DNA from: Dyella sp. GSA-30
Lineage (GTDB): Bacteria > Pseudomonadota > Gammaproteobacteria > Xanthomonadales > Rhodanobacteraceae
Reading direction: 5' to 3'
NCBI RefSeq assembly: GCF_027924605.1
Contig: NZ_AP027042.1
Location: 3,573,524-3,637,523, forward strand
Length of the DNA: 64,000 nt
Position 1 is the stretch's first letter; every line of letters starts with the position of its first letter. The notes beneath the pieces were generated by a model that saw nothing but the letters and a program-made list of their open reading frames with translations, did no database searches and was not told the origin of the DNA. The position numbers were made by a program, and so were the translations under genes. This document shows, piece by piece, positions 50,116 to 60,200 of the stretch.

Positions 50116-51126
50116 TCAATCCTTGAAGTCGTTTCCGCGCAAGCTAGTGCACGCATTCCAGCCGCCAGTTGACGAAAAAACAATAAGTTGCGCTGGCTCA
50201 AACTTAGATGTCAAAGTCATCGCTCTGCTCAGGATGACGCCACTCCCAAGGCCTGGCTGCCAGATCGTTGCGCCTATGCGTGGATACTTATGCGGATCAA
50301 AACTTTCGGTTTCCGACAATGGCCGCAGCTCTTCTGGACGGAACGTCGCTGGTGCTGGTGTGCCTGCCAGAATGCGTTTCTTTGCGGTTTGTCCCGTGTA
50401 GATGCCCAGAATCCCATTCTCAGCGGATTCCTCAGCAGCTAACGCTTTCACCCGGTCACGCGCCAACTTCCAGGCGCTTTCCGCGGCCGGATTCGAAATC
50501 CATATCCGATTGGTCTCTGAGAACAGAACTTGGTTCTTGAAGCTTTCCGAGTCATATAACGTGTCTCTAGCAATATTGAAGAGATCGATTTCGATCATCC
50601 GATATCCGCCTCGGCGAACTGCAGCCGCCTTGGTGTCGTTCACGGCATGAGTCACTCGAATTTCGATCAGAAGCTCGCCCTGCTCGTCTCTCGCAATAAT
50701 ATCCGGGCGAAATTGCCCGAGGCTCGATTCGAGTCGGATGTCACATAGATCGACCGTTCCGGCTGGCCAAACGATCTTTTCTCCCGTGATCAGCCGGCCC
50801 ATAGCGGTTTGAGCGACAGGTGGATTCGGAAAACCTGTCAGCCCGTCCCAAGCTGGAAGAAGTATCCTGGAATTCTCATTTATCAATTGCTTAGCGTATA
50901 TATGTATATATGATTCTAGGCTTGAAATACAGCCGTTGCTTGCTCTATGAGAAAAGTGTGGCCGCCTCTTCCCATGCCCGTGCTTTGCCACAACGGGCGC
51001 CTTGCAGTTGGGGCAGATGCAACCACATGCGTCGCCATTTTCGACTTCGAGCGGCGCCCATAGCCGCTCGTTCCGGAGCCCAAAGGGTATGCGCCGGTCA
51101 TTCCGGCTTCTTTCTGATTGGCACAT
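50116..51126 (-). CDS. CoiA-like protein with predicted nuclease domain
   Basis: A 336-residue protein resembling competence protein CoiA. The N-terminal part has a zinc-binding-like region (CGCICPNCKAPVVAKHG ... HFSHRASNGC) typical of CoiA, and a helical segment (SSLESYIHIYAKQLI). The central part has a PD-(D/E)xK-like pattern: Asp in RPDIIARDEQ and Glu in LLIEIRVTHA, with Arg where Lys is usual. I chose the ATG at 51126, seven bases after GGGAG; a GTG fifteen bases upstream is possible. It is divergent from the membrane protein gene at 51177 with only 50 bp between them. Its role in the transposon cargo is unknown; a nuclease effector is an inference. Confidence 0.7.
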   Translation of the reverse strand: MCQSERSRNDRRIPFGLRNERLWAPLEVENGDACGCICPNCKAPVVAKHGHGKRRPHFSHRASNGCISSLESYIHIYAKQLINENSRILLPAWDGLTGFPNPPVAQTAMGRLITGEKIVWPAGTVDLCDIRLESSLGQFRPDIIARDEQGELLIEIRVTHAVNDTKAAAVRRGGYRMIEIDLFNIARDTLYDSESFKNQVLFSETNRIWISNPAAESAWKLARDRVKALAAEESAENGILGIYTGQTAKKRILAGTPAPATFRPEELRPLSETESFDPHKYPRIGATIWQPGLGSGVILSRAMTLTSKFEPAQLIVFSSTGGWNACTSLRGNDFKD

Positions 51127-51176
51127 CGTCGTCTCTCCCACACACTTGAGGTGGAAAACACGATCGGGGGAAGGTC

Positions 51177-52208
51177 ATGGACGAAAACAGGGATAAACCG
51201 GCCGAAACCGGCCATTCGCACCTTTGGGCAGCCAGGTTGCTTGTCGATTGGCTTGAGCGAGAAGGCGGAAATAATAAGTCCAGACGGGCACTTGCCGTTC
51301 TGGCAAGCATGACAGTGGCCGAACTCGGTGCCTCCCGCAGCCCTCCGATAAGCGAAGTGGAACAGCTCTCGAATAACTACTTCGATAGGTATGGCGGCAG
51401 CCGTGGCGACACGGCCGCCGGCAGATGGTTGCGCCGGAGCGAAATTGAGCGCTGGTGGCAGTCGAGAGAATCGTCCATCGAACAATGGTTCCGGGCGGCT
51501 GGATCGCCTTGGATTCCAGCTATCACCGTGGCCGATGGTGGCGGTCGAGGCAATTCAACCGAATATAGTTTTCGGTTTGATGATATGCCTGAGTTTCGCG
51601 ATGAATTCGCAGACCAATCCTTGCAGTCGCCTGATGCTGGCTCCGCAGATATAAATGCCATTGTCTATACCCGCGAACCGGCTGAACCCGCCTTCTGGTT
51701 GGGTTGGTTGCTGAAACACCCCTTCCCCACACTGTCGTGGCGGGGATTCGTGCTTATCGTGACTCTCGGGATCGTTATGGTGACGACCCTCTTTTTATGG
51801 TTCGCGCTCGCTTTCGTATTACTCACTAAGCAACCAGCGTTGGTCCGAATTAGTGCATTGATTGCCTTCTATGCAGTCATCGCATCGGCGGGTTGGTGGA
51901 GTATGCGACCATTTTGGGAGCTGCCCTTAGAACGCATAACTGCAGCGTCTGATCTAATACTCAGCATGAGACAAATATACGCGCAGTTACGCCTTACGCG
52001 TGAAAAGGGTGGCAAAGATGTGCGTGGCTGGCTCAGCCTTGAGCGCCATTGGTCCACCTGCCCTGTTTGCTCGGGAACGATTGAAATACGCTCGGGTAAG
52101 GCAGCCTACCCTGGCCGCCTGGTTGGCCGAGGTTCGGAGAATCCGCGCGAACACGTATACAGCTTCGATGCGGTGACATTGACTGGGCGGTTGCTTGTTC
52201 CAAGGTGA
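51177..52208 (+). CDS. Membrane protein with CxxC zinc-ribbon-like motif
   Basis: A 343-residue protein of unknown family. The soluble N-terminal half (about 1-180) has no recognised domain. Two long hydrophobic segments follow (VLIVTLGIVMVTTLFLWFAL and ALIAFYAVIASAGWW, about residues 195-245). The cytosolic-looking C-terminus carries CPVCSG (about 290), a half zinc-ribbon. GGGGGAAGG directly precedes the ATG. Its end lies 70 bp before the SIR2 gene, so it may be co-expressed with the SIR2-HerA pair; it is not a known partner of that system. Confidence 0.65.
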   Translation: MDENRDKPAETGHSHLWAARLLVDWLEREGGNNKSRRALAVLASMTVAELGASRSPPISEVEQLSNNYFDRYGGSRGDTAAGRWLRRSEIERWWQSRESSIEQWFRAAGSPWIPAITVADGGGRGNSTEYSFRFDDMPEFRDEFADQSLQSPDAGSADINAIVYTREPAEPAFWLGWLLKHPFPTLSWRGFVLIVTLGIVMVTTLFLWFALAFVLLTKQPALVRISALIAFYAVIASAGWWSMRPFWELPLERITAASDLILSMRQIYAQLRLTREKGGKDVRGWLSLERHWSTCPVCSGTIEIRSGKAAYPGRLVGRGSENPREHVYSFDAVTLTGRLLVPR

Positions 52209-52278
52209 GGTTGGTCGATGGCCCAATAATGTTTCTGACCCCTTATTTCACGACACCACCTATCGACAAGGACTGTAC

Positions 52279-53421
52279 ATGAGTATCGACGTGGGCGCGA
52301 TTTACGACAAGCACCTCAATCTGCTGATTGGCTCAGGCGCGTCCTTTGGGCTGCTCCCCACCTTGGCGCTAAAGGTCACCCGGGCTGATAACAGCTCGCA
52401 TACAATTGAGACTTTGGCCACGCAGTATGAGCAAGCCAAAGATAAGCAACGCCTCACGGCCTTGTTTATGCACTACTACCAGACCTGCATTCTGCCAGCA
52501 CAGACGATGCCGTTTGACGCCCTCCGTAAGGACGCCGACCGTGCACCAATCCTTGCCCAGTACGAGCAGTTAGTCAGAACGCTTCTGTCGATGGTTCAGC
52601 GTCGACATGGGATCGACAAACGCTGCAACATCTTCACAACCAATTACGACGGCTGCTTGCCACATGCCGCGAATCACGTCATGTCATCTGGCGGCCAGGA
52701 CTTTGTAGTCAACGATGGCAGCCGCGGCTTTTTTCAACGGGTGGTCGAAGCACGTAACTACAACACCTACTTCTTCCGTACCGGCATCTTCGAGCGCCGC
52801 CAACAGGCAGTGCCACAGCTAAATCTGATCAACTTGCATGGCTCGGTGTATTGGTCCCGGAGCGACGAGCGGGTCATGGTCTCCTACGAAAGCCGTACCG
52901 CGGACGGCAGTTTTCTAGATGAGGCTATGTGCAAGGCGGTAGCACCGTTTTTGCAAGCCCTGGCTGAGGGTGGCAAGGATGATGAACTACCGAAAGTCGA
53001 CCTGACCGACGCGCAGATTTCGACATTTTGGGATAAATACGGGACGCTGCCCATCGTCAACCCGACCAAATGGAAGTTCCATGAGACGGTGTTCGAAGAG
53101 CACTACTATCAGATGCTTCGCCTGCTGAGCTTCGAACTGGAGCGGGAGAACGCCGTTTTAATCACGTTTGGCTTTTCCTTCGCAGACGAGCACATCCTCA
53201 ATCTGGTCAAACGGTCCTTGTCCAATCCCAAACTGATGGTGTTCATCGCCTGCTTCAACGAGCCGGAGCGGGTGCGCTTGGTCAAGGTGTTTGCCGGCTA
53301 TGACAATGTCGCCTGCGTAACGGCCGCGGAGGGCAACCTCGACTTTGCGGCCTTCAACGCCATGCTCACCACGGGTGGCACGCTCTTACCTGCTGGGCCG
53401 GTGGTCGGAGCCAACGCATGA
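52279..53421 (+). CDS. sir2: SIR2-domain protein of a SIR2-HerA defence pair
   Basis: A 380-residue SIR2-like protein predicted to degrade NAD+ on phage infection. NAD-binding motifs: LLIGSGASFG at about residues 12-21, FTTNYDGC (about 119) and LINLHGSVYW (about 180), in the usual sirtuin-like order. I chose the ATG at 52279 because AAGGA lies about six bases upstream; an in-frame ATG-like start at 52195 overlaps the previous gene. The stop overlaps the HerA gene start (ATGA). SIR2 with a HerA ATPase is an established two-gene abortive-infection system (SIR2-HerA, also called Nezha). Confidence 0.87.
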   Translation: MSIDVGAIYDKHLNLLIGSGASFGLLPTLALKVTRADNSSHTIETLATQYEQAKDKQRLTALFMHYYQTCILPAQTMPFDALRKDADRAPILAQYEQLVRTLLSMVQRRHGIDKRCNIFTTNYDGCLPHAANHVMSSGGQDFVVNDGSRGFFQRVVEARNYNTYFFRTGIFERRQQAVPQLNLINLHGSVYWSRSDERVMVSYESRTADGSFLDEAMCKAVAPFLQALAEGGKDDELPKVDLTDAQISTFWDKYGTLPIVNPTKWKFHETVFEEHYYQMLRLLSFELERENAVLITFGFSFADEHILNLVKRSLSNPKLMVFIACFNEPERVRLVKVFAGYDNVACVTAAEGNLDFAAFNAMLTTGGTLLPAGPVVGANA

Positions 53422-55199
53422 TCCGTGTGGGCGAGGTCATTGCGGTGGCCGGCACGAAAGTCACCTTGCGGATTGACGAGGCTTCGAGCAAGGACGTTCT
53501 GTTTTACAAGGGGCAACGTCTTAAGGGAATTTCCATCCGCGAATATCTCTCCATCACGCGTGGCTTTCGAGACATCATCTGCGTTGTCGAAGGCGAGTTC
53601 CTAGACGAGCGCCGAATAGAAACCGATGGGGTACGCACCGAGTATGTGCGTCGGGTGGAGGCGCGGCCAATCGGCTACTTCGAGAATTATCGATTTCATC
53701 ACGGGATAAAATTCCTGCCAATGATCCTGGACGAAGCTCACCTATTGTCGGACGATCGCATCGCGCAGATCTTCGACCGCTCTGGGCACGTTCCTGGCGT
53801 GAGGATCGGCACCCTGCAAAAGGAAGGCCTTCCGGTTGCTCTGCCTTTCACGCGGATATTCAATAGTCACATTGGTATTTTCGGCAATACTGGAAGTGGC
53901 AAGTCCAATACCCTGGCGAAGCTCTTCACCGCTCTCTTCGAGCGCAATCCGCCAGGGTTGGCGGAGCGCAGTCGGTTCGTACTCATCGACTTCAACGGCG
54001 AATACACTCAGGGGCAGCTGGTAGATGCGGAACGTAAGCGCGTCCTGGATCTGTCGACGGGTCGCGCGGACGGCGACAAAATCACTCTGTCAGACGACGA
54101 ATTCTGGGACGTGGAGACGCTCGCATTGCTCTTCCAGGCGACCCAACACACTCAGCGACCGTTTCTTGGGCGTGTCGTAGACGGACGGAATCGCTTCGCG
54201 AACCACCCGGAATCATTGACACGTTATTTCCGATCGGTAATCACGAAGGCTTTCACCATGGCCAGGCCGCGACCCGAACTCCTTGACCGCGCGCGCTTTC
54301 TATCGCGGCAGTTAGGCTTCGATGAGCTTACGGGCGCCCTCGACGATGTCCATTGGCACGGCAACGCCAATCATTTCTATATTCCCGGCTCTAATACCTG
54401 GTTCGCTGATGAAGGGGCCTACGCCCGCACTCTCGGACATGTCGTGGAAAGACAAGACCTCGAAGGCTTGAGTAGCTTTGATGAACTCTCGGTCCGCTGT
54501 CAATTGGGCCTTATGCGCGATGTAGGCTCTGGACAGGTGCAGCTTGATCACATTCTCCCCTTGATGAAGCGCATGGAAAGTGCTATCGGAATGCTCCGAA
54601 AGGTTATTAATGTCGGCGTGGAGGACGTGGATCGTCAGCGCATGGTCACCGTTATTTCGCTCAAACGCTGCAATACAGACGCGAAGAAGATCATTCCAAT
54701 CCTGGTAGCGCGGCACTGCTATCAGCAGCATCGAAGCATGGTAGCCTCGCCACCCGACAGAACCCTTCATCTCATTGTAGATGAGGCTCACAATATCCTC
54801 TCCGAGATGTCGGCGCGTGAAGCCGAGGCTTGGAAGGACTACCGACTGGAATTGTTTGAGGAGATCATCAAGGAAGGGCGCAAGTTTGGCGTCTTCCTGA
54901 CGGTCGCCAGCCAGCGCCCGGCTGATATCTCGCCCACAATCGTCTCCCAGATCCACAATTTTCTCATTCATCGCCTCATCAATGATCGTGACCTCTTCCT
55001 GATCGACAACACGATTTCGACACTGGATCCAATTTCACGTGCGCTTATTCCTAATCTGACGCAAGGATGTTGCGTCGTGACCGGCACTGCTTTCGATTTA
55101 CCTATGGTGATCCAAGTAGATATTTTGGAATTGCAAAAGCAGCCAGATAGCGGTGACATCGATCTGGAGGCGTTGTGGCGCGCCCGCCCTAATGAGTGA
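53418..55199 (+). CDS. herA: HerA-type ATPase of a SIR2-HerA defence pair
   Basis: A 593-residue hexameric ATPase/translocase of the HerA/FtsK superfamily. An N-terminal HAS-barrel-like region (about 1-130) precedes Walker A, FGNTGSGKSN (about residues 155-164). Walker B is HLIVDEAHN (about 450), and TVASQRPADIS (about 494) is the HerA signature. It forms a complex with the SIR2 partner in the known systems. The genes overlap by four bases. An AT-rich inverted repeat follows the stop and probably ends transcription before the convergent Detocs operon. Confidence 0.9.
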   Translation: MIRVGEVIAVAGTKVTLRIDEASSKDVLFYKGQRLKGISIREYLSITRGFRDIICVVEGEFLDERRIETDGVRTEYVRRVEARPIGYFENYRFHHGIKFLPMILDEAHLLSDDRIAQIFDRSGHVPGVRIGTLQKEGLPVALPFTRIFNSHIGIFGNTGSGKSNTLAKLFTALFERNPPGLAERSRFVLIDFNGEYTQGQLVDAERKRVLDLSTGRADGDKITLSDDEFWDVETLALLFQATQHTQRPFLGRVVDGRNRFANHPESLTRYFRSVITKAFTMARPRPELLDRARFLSRQLGFDELTGALDDVHWHGNANHFYIPGSNTWFADEGAYARTLGHVVERQDLEGLSSFDELSVRCQLGLMRDVGSGQVQLDHILPLMKRMESAIGMLRKVINVGVEDVDRQRMVTVISLKRCNTDAKKIIPILVARHCYQQHRSMVASPPDRTLHLIVDEAHNILSEMSAREAEAWKDYRLELFEEIIKEGRKFGVFLTVASQRPADISPTIVSQIHNFLIHRLINDRDLFLIDNTISTLDPISRALIPNLTQGCCVVTGTAFDLPMVIQVDILELQKQPDSGDIDLEALWRARPNE

Positions 55200-55528
55200 C
55201 CAACGAGCTTAAAGGGGACTGGGGTAATTAAGAAGATTTAATTACCCCCATCCCAGATTTCGATGAAGAAGGTTTAATTATCCCGTCCTAGATTTCGATG
55301 GTGTTTTCGTTGCCGACTTCGCTTTTCGCGCCCTGGGGGCATGCGGGTCGCTGGTCGCTGGGCCAGTGAGCGGATGCCGGTCCGCTATGCTGAGCGCGTG
55401 CCTGCGCGAGACGCTAGTGAAGATCAGTTTGCCAAGTTGGCGGCCATGGAGCGCCATCGTAGTGGCGCCCTGTGCTCCGCCGGCCGTCGTCCAAATTGAT
55501 GGCAGTGCCCCCAGGTCAGTGTCCGGGG
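55200..55528. other. Gap between convergent SIR2-HerA and Detocs operons
   Basis: The first 100 bp hold the AT-rich repeats described separately. The remaining 230 bp are GC-rich with weak frames on both strands (for example 55278-55535 on the - strand), none of which I can support as a gene. The composition change at about 55310 could mark a junction between separately acquired cargo modules. Confidence 0.45.
55221..55301. terminator. AT-rich hairpin and imperfect tandem repeat
   Basis: GGGGTAATTAA (55221-55231) and TTAATTACCCC (55238-55248) form a perfect 11-bp hairpin. The downstream arm begins an imperfect 36-bp tandem repeat (TTTAATTA...AGATTTCGATG at about 55237-55265 and 55273-55300). 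It lies between two convergent operons and could act as a bidirectional terminator. Confidence 0.5.
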
Positions 55529-56749
55529 TCAGCAAATCTCCGCTTCTGCGAGCTTCGGTAAAAGGTGTGCTAAATAGGCTGCGCTGGTATACGAAGCATA
55601 TGCCTGCCAGTTATCGGATTTTTCTGAGTCGGCAAAATCGCACACGGATTTGATGACTAACGGAGTGGTGCCGCACAGATCCGCCGCCGCCATCACCGCA
55701 TATGCCTCCATTTCTACGGCGACAACCTCACGATGTCCTTCCACGATCGGGCCCACCGAACGATCATCTGCGAGAACGGACGCGCCCGATGCCATTGGCC
55801 CCAAATGAACAGCAAGCTGTCCCTCCGGAACTTTGCCTGCCCACCCGCCCCGTACTCCGGCGCATAGCGCTGGATCTCTACCGGCCGCCTGGATGAGTGC
55901 CGCTATATTCTGCTTCAGCCCGCTCTGGTAAGGGGCTGCTCGAAATACAGAGAGCTCATCGGCGCTGAGGGCTTGCTTGCCACTTCCCCAATCCCAGGTT
56001 GGATCAGCAACTATGATGTCGCCTAGAGCCACTTTCCCGCGGATGCCGGCACAGATCCCGACCATGACAAGCAATTTTGGCTTAAAGATATGCGCCATCT
56101 TCGCGGCGAGAGCAGCGGACAGTGGCATCCCCTTCCTAGGAGCGCATGCGGCCACAACGCTGATATCGCGCCCGTTCGCCTTAAGCGTGCCCATGTAATA
56201 CGGTGTGGGGTCACCGCCAAGCGAGTAATTGGACCAGCCGAACGCCAATTTGAGCACGGCATCCAACTCTGGGCTGCTAAGTGCGGTTATGATCGCTACG
56301 TCCACGCGCGGGGCTTGGTGCCGTTTTTTGCGTGCGATGATATATCCAACGCGGCCTGCAAGAACATCAATCCAAGCATTTGCCGACTCCCTGTAGAAAC
56401 TTACTGTCGCGCCGCGCTGCGACGCTTCTACGACGGCCTCTTCCTCCAGCTCTTCACGCGCCGTAACGAAGACGACCTCGTCGGGGAGATTGACTTTCGG
56501 ATCAACCTTCAGCATATCGAAGAGGTCGAATCCGGCTTTGGCGCTTGGCGCGCTGCTGACGCTAGCCGGCAGGTTCACATCAATCAATGCTATATCAAAG
56601 CGCGTTTCCCTCATACGTAGCCGAGCATCCTGCGCATTGGTTACGTGAGCAACATCAAAGTCATCGCTGAAACGCTGAGCAAGCAATCGAGCAATGTCCC
56701 TTACCTTCTCGATCTCGTCGTCAACGATAATTAACCGGACCTTGCTCAA
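55529..56749 (-). CDS. dtcC: Detocs effector: receiver domain fused to PNP-family nucleosidase
   Basis: About 406 residues. The N-terminal receiver domain (about 1-130) has the acidic pocket IIVDDE and phospho-acceptor Asp in ALIDVNLP (about residue 57). The C-terminal half is a nucleoside phosphorylase/MTAN-like domain with MVGICAG, VEMEAYAV and KSVCDFAD. In the published Detocs system this protein cleaves ATP once phosphorylated, killing the infected cell. I prefer the TTG at 56749: it gives a typical receiver N-terminus, overlaps the dtcB stop (TTGA) and has AAGGA upstream. An ATG at 56791 would overlap dtcB by 46 bp. The receiver has Arg (SFYRES) where a conserved Lys is usual. It is the last gene of the operon. 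Confidence 0.9.
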   Translation of the reverse strand: MSKVRLIIVDDEIEKVRDIARLLAQRFSDDFDVAHVTNAQDARLRMRETRFDIALIDVNLPASVSSAPSAKAGFDLFDMLKVDPKVNLPDEVVFVTAREELEEEAVVEASQRGATVSFYRESANAWIDVLAGRVGYIIARKKRHQAPRVDVAIITALSSPELDAVLKLAFGWSNYSLGGDPTPYYMGTLKANGRDISVVAACAPRKGMPLSAALAAKMAHIFKPKLLVMVGICAGIRGKVALGDIIVADPTWDWGSGKQALSADELSVFRAAPYQSGLKQNIAALIQAAGRDPALCAGVRGGWAGKVPEGQLAVHLGPMASGASVLADDRSVGPIVEGHREVVAVEMEAYAVMAAADLCGTTPLVIKSVCDFADSEKSDNWQAYASYTSAAYLAHLLPKLAEAEIC

Positions 56750-57207
56750 CGGCTTATTCCTTTCAGAAGTTGTTCTAGACCCGTCTTCCATGCATCTTCT
56801 GCCTGACTGTAATAGACGTGTCCCACATAAAAGTCGGAGAAGCTCTCCATCATCTCGGCATGTAGATTGTCTATCGAGACACGCCCTGCTCCCTCGCCGA
56901 AACCATCAAACATAGTTACAACAATCGTTGGCACCTTACGTTGCCGCATCTTCATCTGCGTGAGCAGGTCGCGGCCGGCAAAATTCTCCTGCGCTCCCCC
57001 TGAGGGCTCCCTCTCACTTACGTCAAAATTGGGCATACTCATGTCGAGAAGTACCACGTCGTACTCCACTGTACGGTGGCACAAAGCCTTAAGCGCTGAA
57101 TTGAAGGAGCGTGCCTCATCGACCTGAACGTTAGGGATCGACCTAATCACGAAATCTCGAATCTCTCCTGCTTTATCGATATCGTCTTCAACGAGCAGGA
57201 TCTTCAT
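56746..57207 (-). CDS. dtcB: Detocs stand-alone receiver protein
   Basis: A 153-residue single-domain response regulator with acidic pocket LLVEDD and acceptor Asp in VVLLDMSMP (about residue 55), followed by an unusually long loop (FDVSEREPSGGAQEN). It has no DNA-binding domain. In Detocs, DtcB drains phosphate from the kinase and prevents accidental activation of the effector. The ATG at 57207 has GGAGG five bases upstream, inside the end of the kinase gene, so the three genes are translationally coupled. The conserved Lys of receivers is not evident here, which may matter for its buffer role. Confidence 0.88.
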   Translation of the reverse strand: MKILLVEDDIDKAGEIRDFVIRSIPNVQVDEARSFNSALKALCHRTVEYDVVLLDMSMPNFDVSEREPSGGAQENFAGRDLLTQMKMRQRKVPTIVVTMFDGFGEGAGRVSIDNLHAEMMESFSDFYVGHVYYSQAEDAWKTGLEQLLKGISR

Positions 57208-60200
57208 CACGGCCTCCAATATCGTACGACATGTGAATGAAAAACTTACGGTCTGGCGAGAATCCGAAATCTAGAGCAGGAGATTCGTAGAACGGCGAAT
57301 TGATTGAGCGCCACAGTTTATGTAGACCACTCCCGCCTTCTATTTGAGCCAGACGGCGGGAGTCGGTTCGATTGAGGCCGTCACGTATTGCCTCGACCTT
57401 CATGTTCTGCGCTTCAGACGGAACAAATGGTCCCAGTGAACTTTCTACACGCACTGAGTAGCGGCGGGGAGCGAGGTCAAAAGTGATAGTGATCTCTAGA
57501 TCGGCACCATTCAAACCGGAATGTTCCATTGCGTTCGAAAGGATCACGTAAAACGCATCTACCATGCCGTCCAAAGTACGTCCAGGCATCAGGATTTCGC
57601 GGTCATACGGCGCGATGACGAGCTGAGGAACGATAGAGGACGCCGACGCCGTTTTTGTAATCATGTTCAGCGCGATATCGACAGGGAGACCTGCCTGGTA
57701 ATCTTGCCTGTCGTAAACTTGGCTGCGCTTGAACCAGGAAGATATCTCATCAAGGCGGAGCCTTAGCTGTGTCTTTGCCCTCGCAATGCTGTTGCGCAGG
57801 TCGCTTACTGGAGTGCAGTAGGTCAGCCCATATATGTCGTCAGTTAACCTATCGAAGAGCGCCATAAAGCGCGGCCGTATGCTCTGATCCAAGAACTGCC
57901 TTACACCGAGCAGATTCTCGTCGGTCTTTTCCCAGAGATTGTCGATGCAGACATCGATGAATTCATCGATAGTGCGCGACCGAACTGCATAGCGCTGCAT
58001 GAAACGACGTTCCAGGTTCGACGAACGGTATATAAATGCTGCTTTCGCATCCTGCTTGACATCCTTGACACCATGAGAGATCACAATCTGGAGATAGTCG
58101 TCCCGCAACTCGTGAACGATCGAATCAAAATCCGCGGCGAACGCGGCAAGCGAACCCGCCACAAGTTCGACCACGGCGGCATCCTGACCTTCAAGGCGAT
58201 CATCCCAGTACTGATTTCTCTTGTAAGCCAGACCGGTGTCATCTTTGCTGGTAATCAGTCGTTCGTCTGCGAGGGGTTTGCGCAGCGTGTTCTTGAGCAC
58301 CCCGTGTCGGACGCGCGTGCTGAGATAGGCGTTTAGACCATGATCGCCCCGCAAGAATTCTTGCGTTACTTCCGTAAAAATCGGATCAAACTGGGTATCG
58401 GTTTCGGTTTCGATCTCATCTAAGAGGTGCAAGTTCGACAACGCTTTACTCAGGGAAACATTCTCCGTCACCGTTAGGTCGTAGAGAACGTCTGCAATCT
58501 GCTCCACCACCGCTTGCGAAGGGTCATTGCGCCCGACCGAGTTCGCTTTGTAACGAGAGTATTGGCCGCCGATCTTCGCCTTCAGTCCGCGCTTTATAGC
58601 GGCAATATCGACGTAGACCTTGCTCTGCTCGAGGAGCGAGGTTCCTTTAGCGATCTCCCGCTGTTTCACCCGATCGCGAATCTCTTCCAGGTAGCGGCTC
58701 GCATTGTTGGCGTCAACGGAGGCAAGCTGCCTACAGACGTCGATACGCGCCTCTTCAATCTCCTGGGTACCGTCATAGAGCAAGGTTTGGCGCATGACCT
58801 CGGGCGTCCAAACTCGGTCCAGATATAAGATCGCTCTTCCGGTATCAGCTTCGCCAAGTTTGTCGGTAAGGTCAGCGGGGGCACGAATAGAGTACAGATC
58901 TTGGTAGCGCTCGAAGGCGAAGCGAAGCTCGGCCAATCGACCATCAGAGGAAAAGGCGTTGTACAGCTCCAGTGCAATTGGTACGTCAATCGTGTCAGGC
59001 CACGCTTCTGCGTCTGATAGACCAGCCACGACCAGATCAAGTGGCAACGAGGTGGGTGCTTCCGGATTGTCGAGGTAAGCATCAGTCAACAACGAGAGTG
59101 CGGACTTAGTGCTTCCGCGCTTGGCCTCAACCATCGCAAGGGCAGCTAATACACGGTAACGCCCGCCGGGTGGGGATATAGAAAGCAGCTCGTCGAGCAC
59201 GGCCCATGCTGCAGCCGTGTTTCCCGCGCTGAGGTGGTAACGGCCAAGGTAAGAAAGCCGGCGTTTTCCGTTGATTAGAGGGGGACTATTTATCGTCTCT
59301 GTCCCGAAATAAAGCAATTCGATTGCAGGAGCCGTGTGTACGTAGCCGCTCTCGGTGAGGAGCTGCTGCCGGACCATGTTTCTAACGGCTGGTTTCGCGC
59401 ACGCGAGCGTCAGTGGCGAGATGTACGGATCAAAAACTGCTAGTTGGCGCATCTGACTGGCCAGCGGAGATGCAGTTTCCTGTTGCAAACAAAGCATTAC
59501 CGCTGCGCGGAGATATAGCGCCCAGGACTGGCCATAGTGGCTATCTACGCTAGAAAAAACAGACGTCGCCTCGCCATAGGCAGACTCGCTCAGCCTAAGG
59601 ACATCAATGAGACTCTTGCACAATGTCTCGAGTCCTTGCGGCAGAACAGGAACGGCGGCATGCGAGCGGATGACTGCGCGCGCAAGTAAAGTCAATACAG
59701 CGGCGTCGGTCGGATCGACGCTGGAAAGATGCGAGGCCGCAAGGCTAACGGCTGCGTGATAATTTCCCTGGAAATATGCCTCGAACGGCCCCGAGCGGCC
59801 TTTTAGGCTCGCGTATATGTCGCGGCCAACATTGCATCCAAACGCGAGGGCCATCGGCCTCAGGCGACGGTCCTCCACCCGTTTTATAAGTACAGACACG
59901 GGCTTCTGCAAGGTAGCGGACACCCGCTCCGGAAGTCCTTCAGCGCTAGCCATATTCTGGAGGCTGACAATCAATGCCTCGTAGTGATCGATAAGGCTTC
60001 CCTGCGCTTCGTAATTAAGCACGGCGGCGAGTTCGGTGGGACCAGCGGCATAGACATCGAAAAGCCTGGAAATAGCGTAGATTCGGAAACTTTCCGTGGA
60101 CTTGTCGAGGCTGGCGTTGATTTCCTCTTTGAGGAAGGTCTTCGGCCCACGACTCTCTGCTCGTCGAGCTAAATAGTGCAGTAGAAAAGCAGTTATTGAG

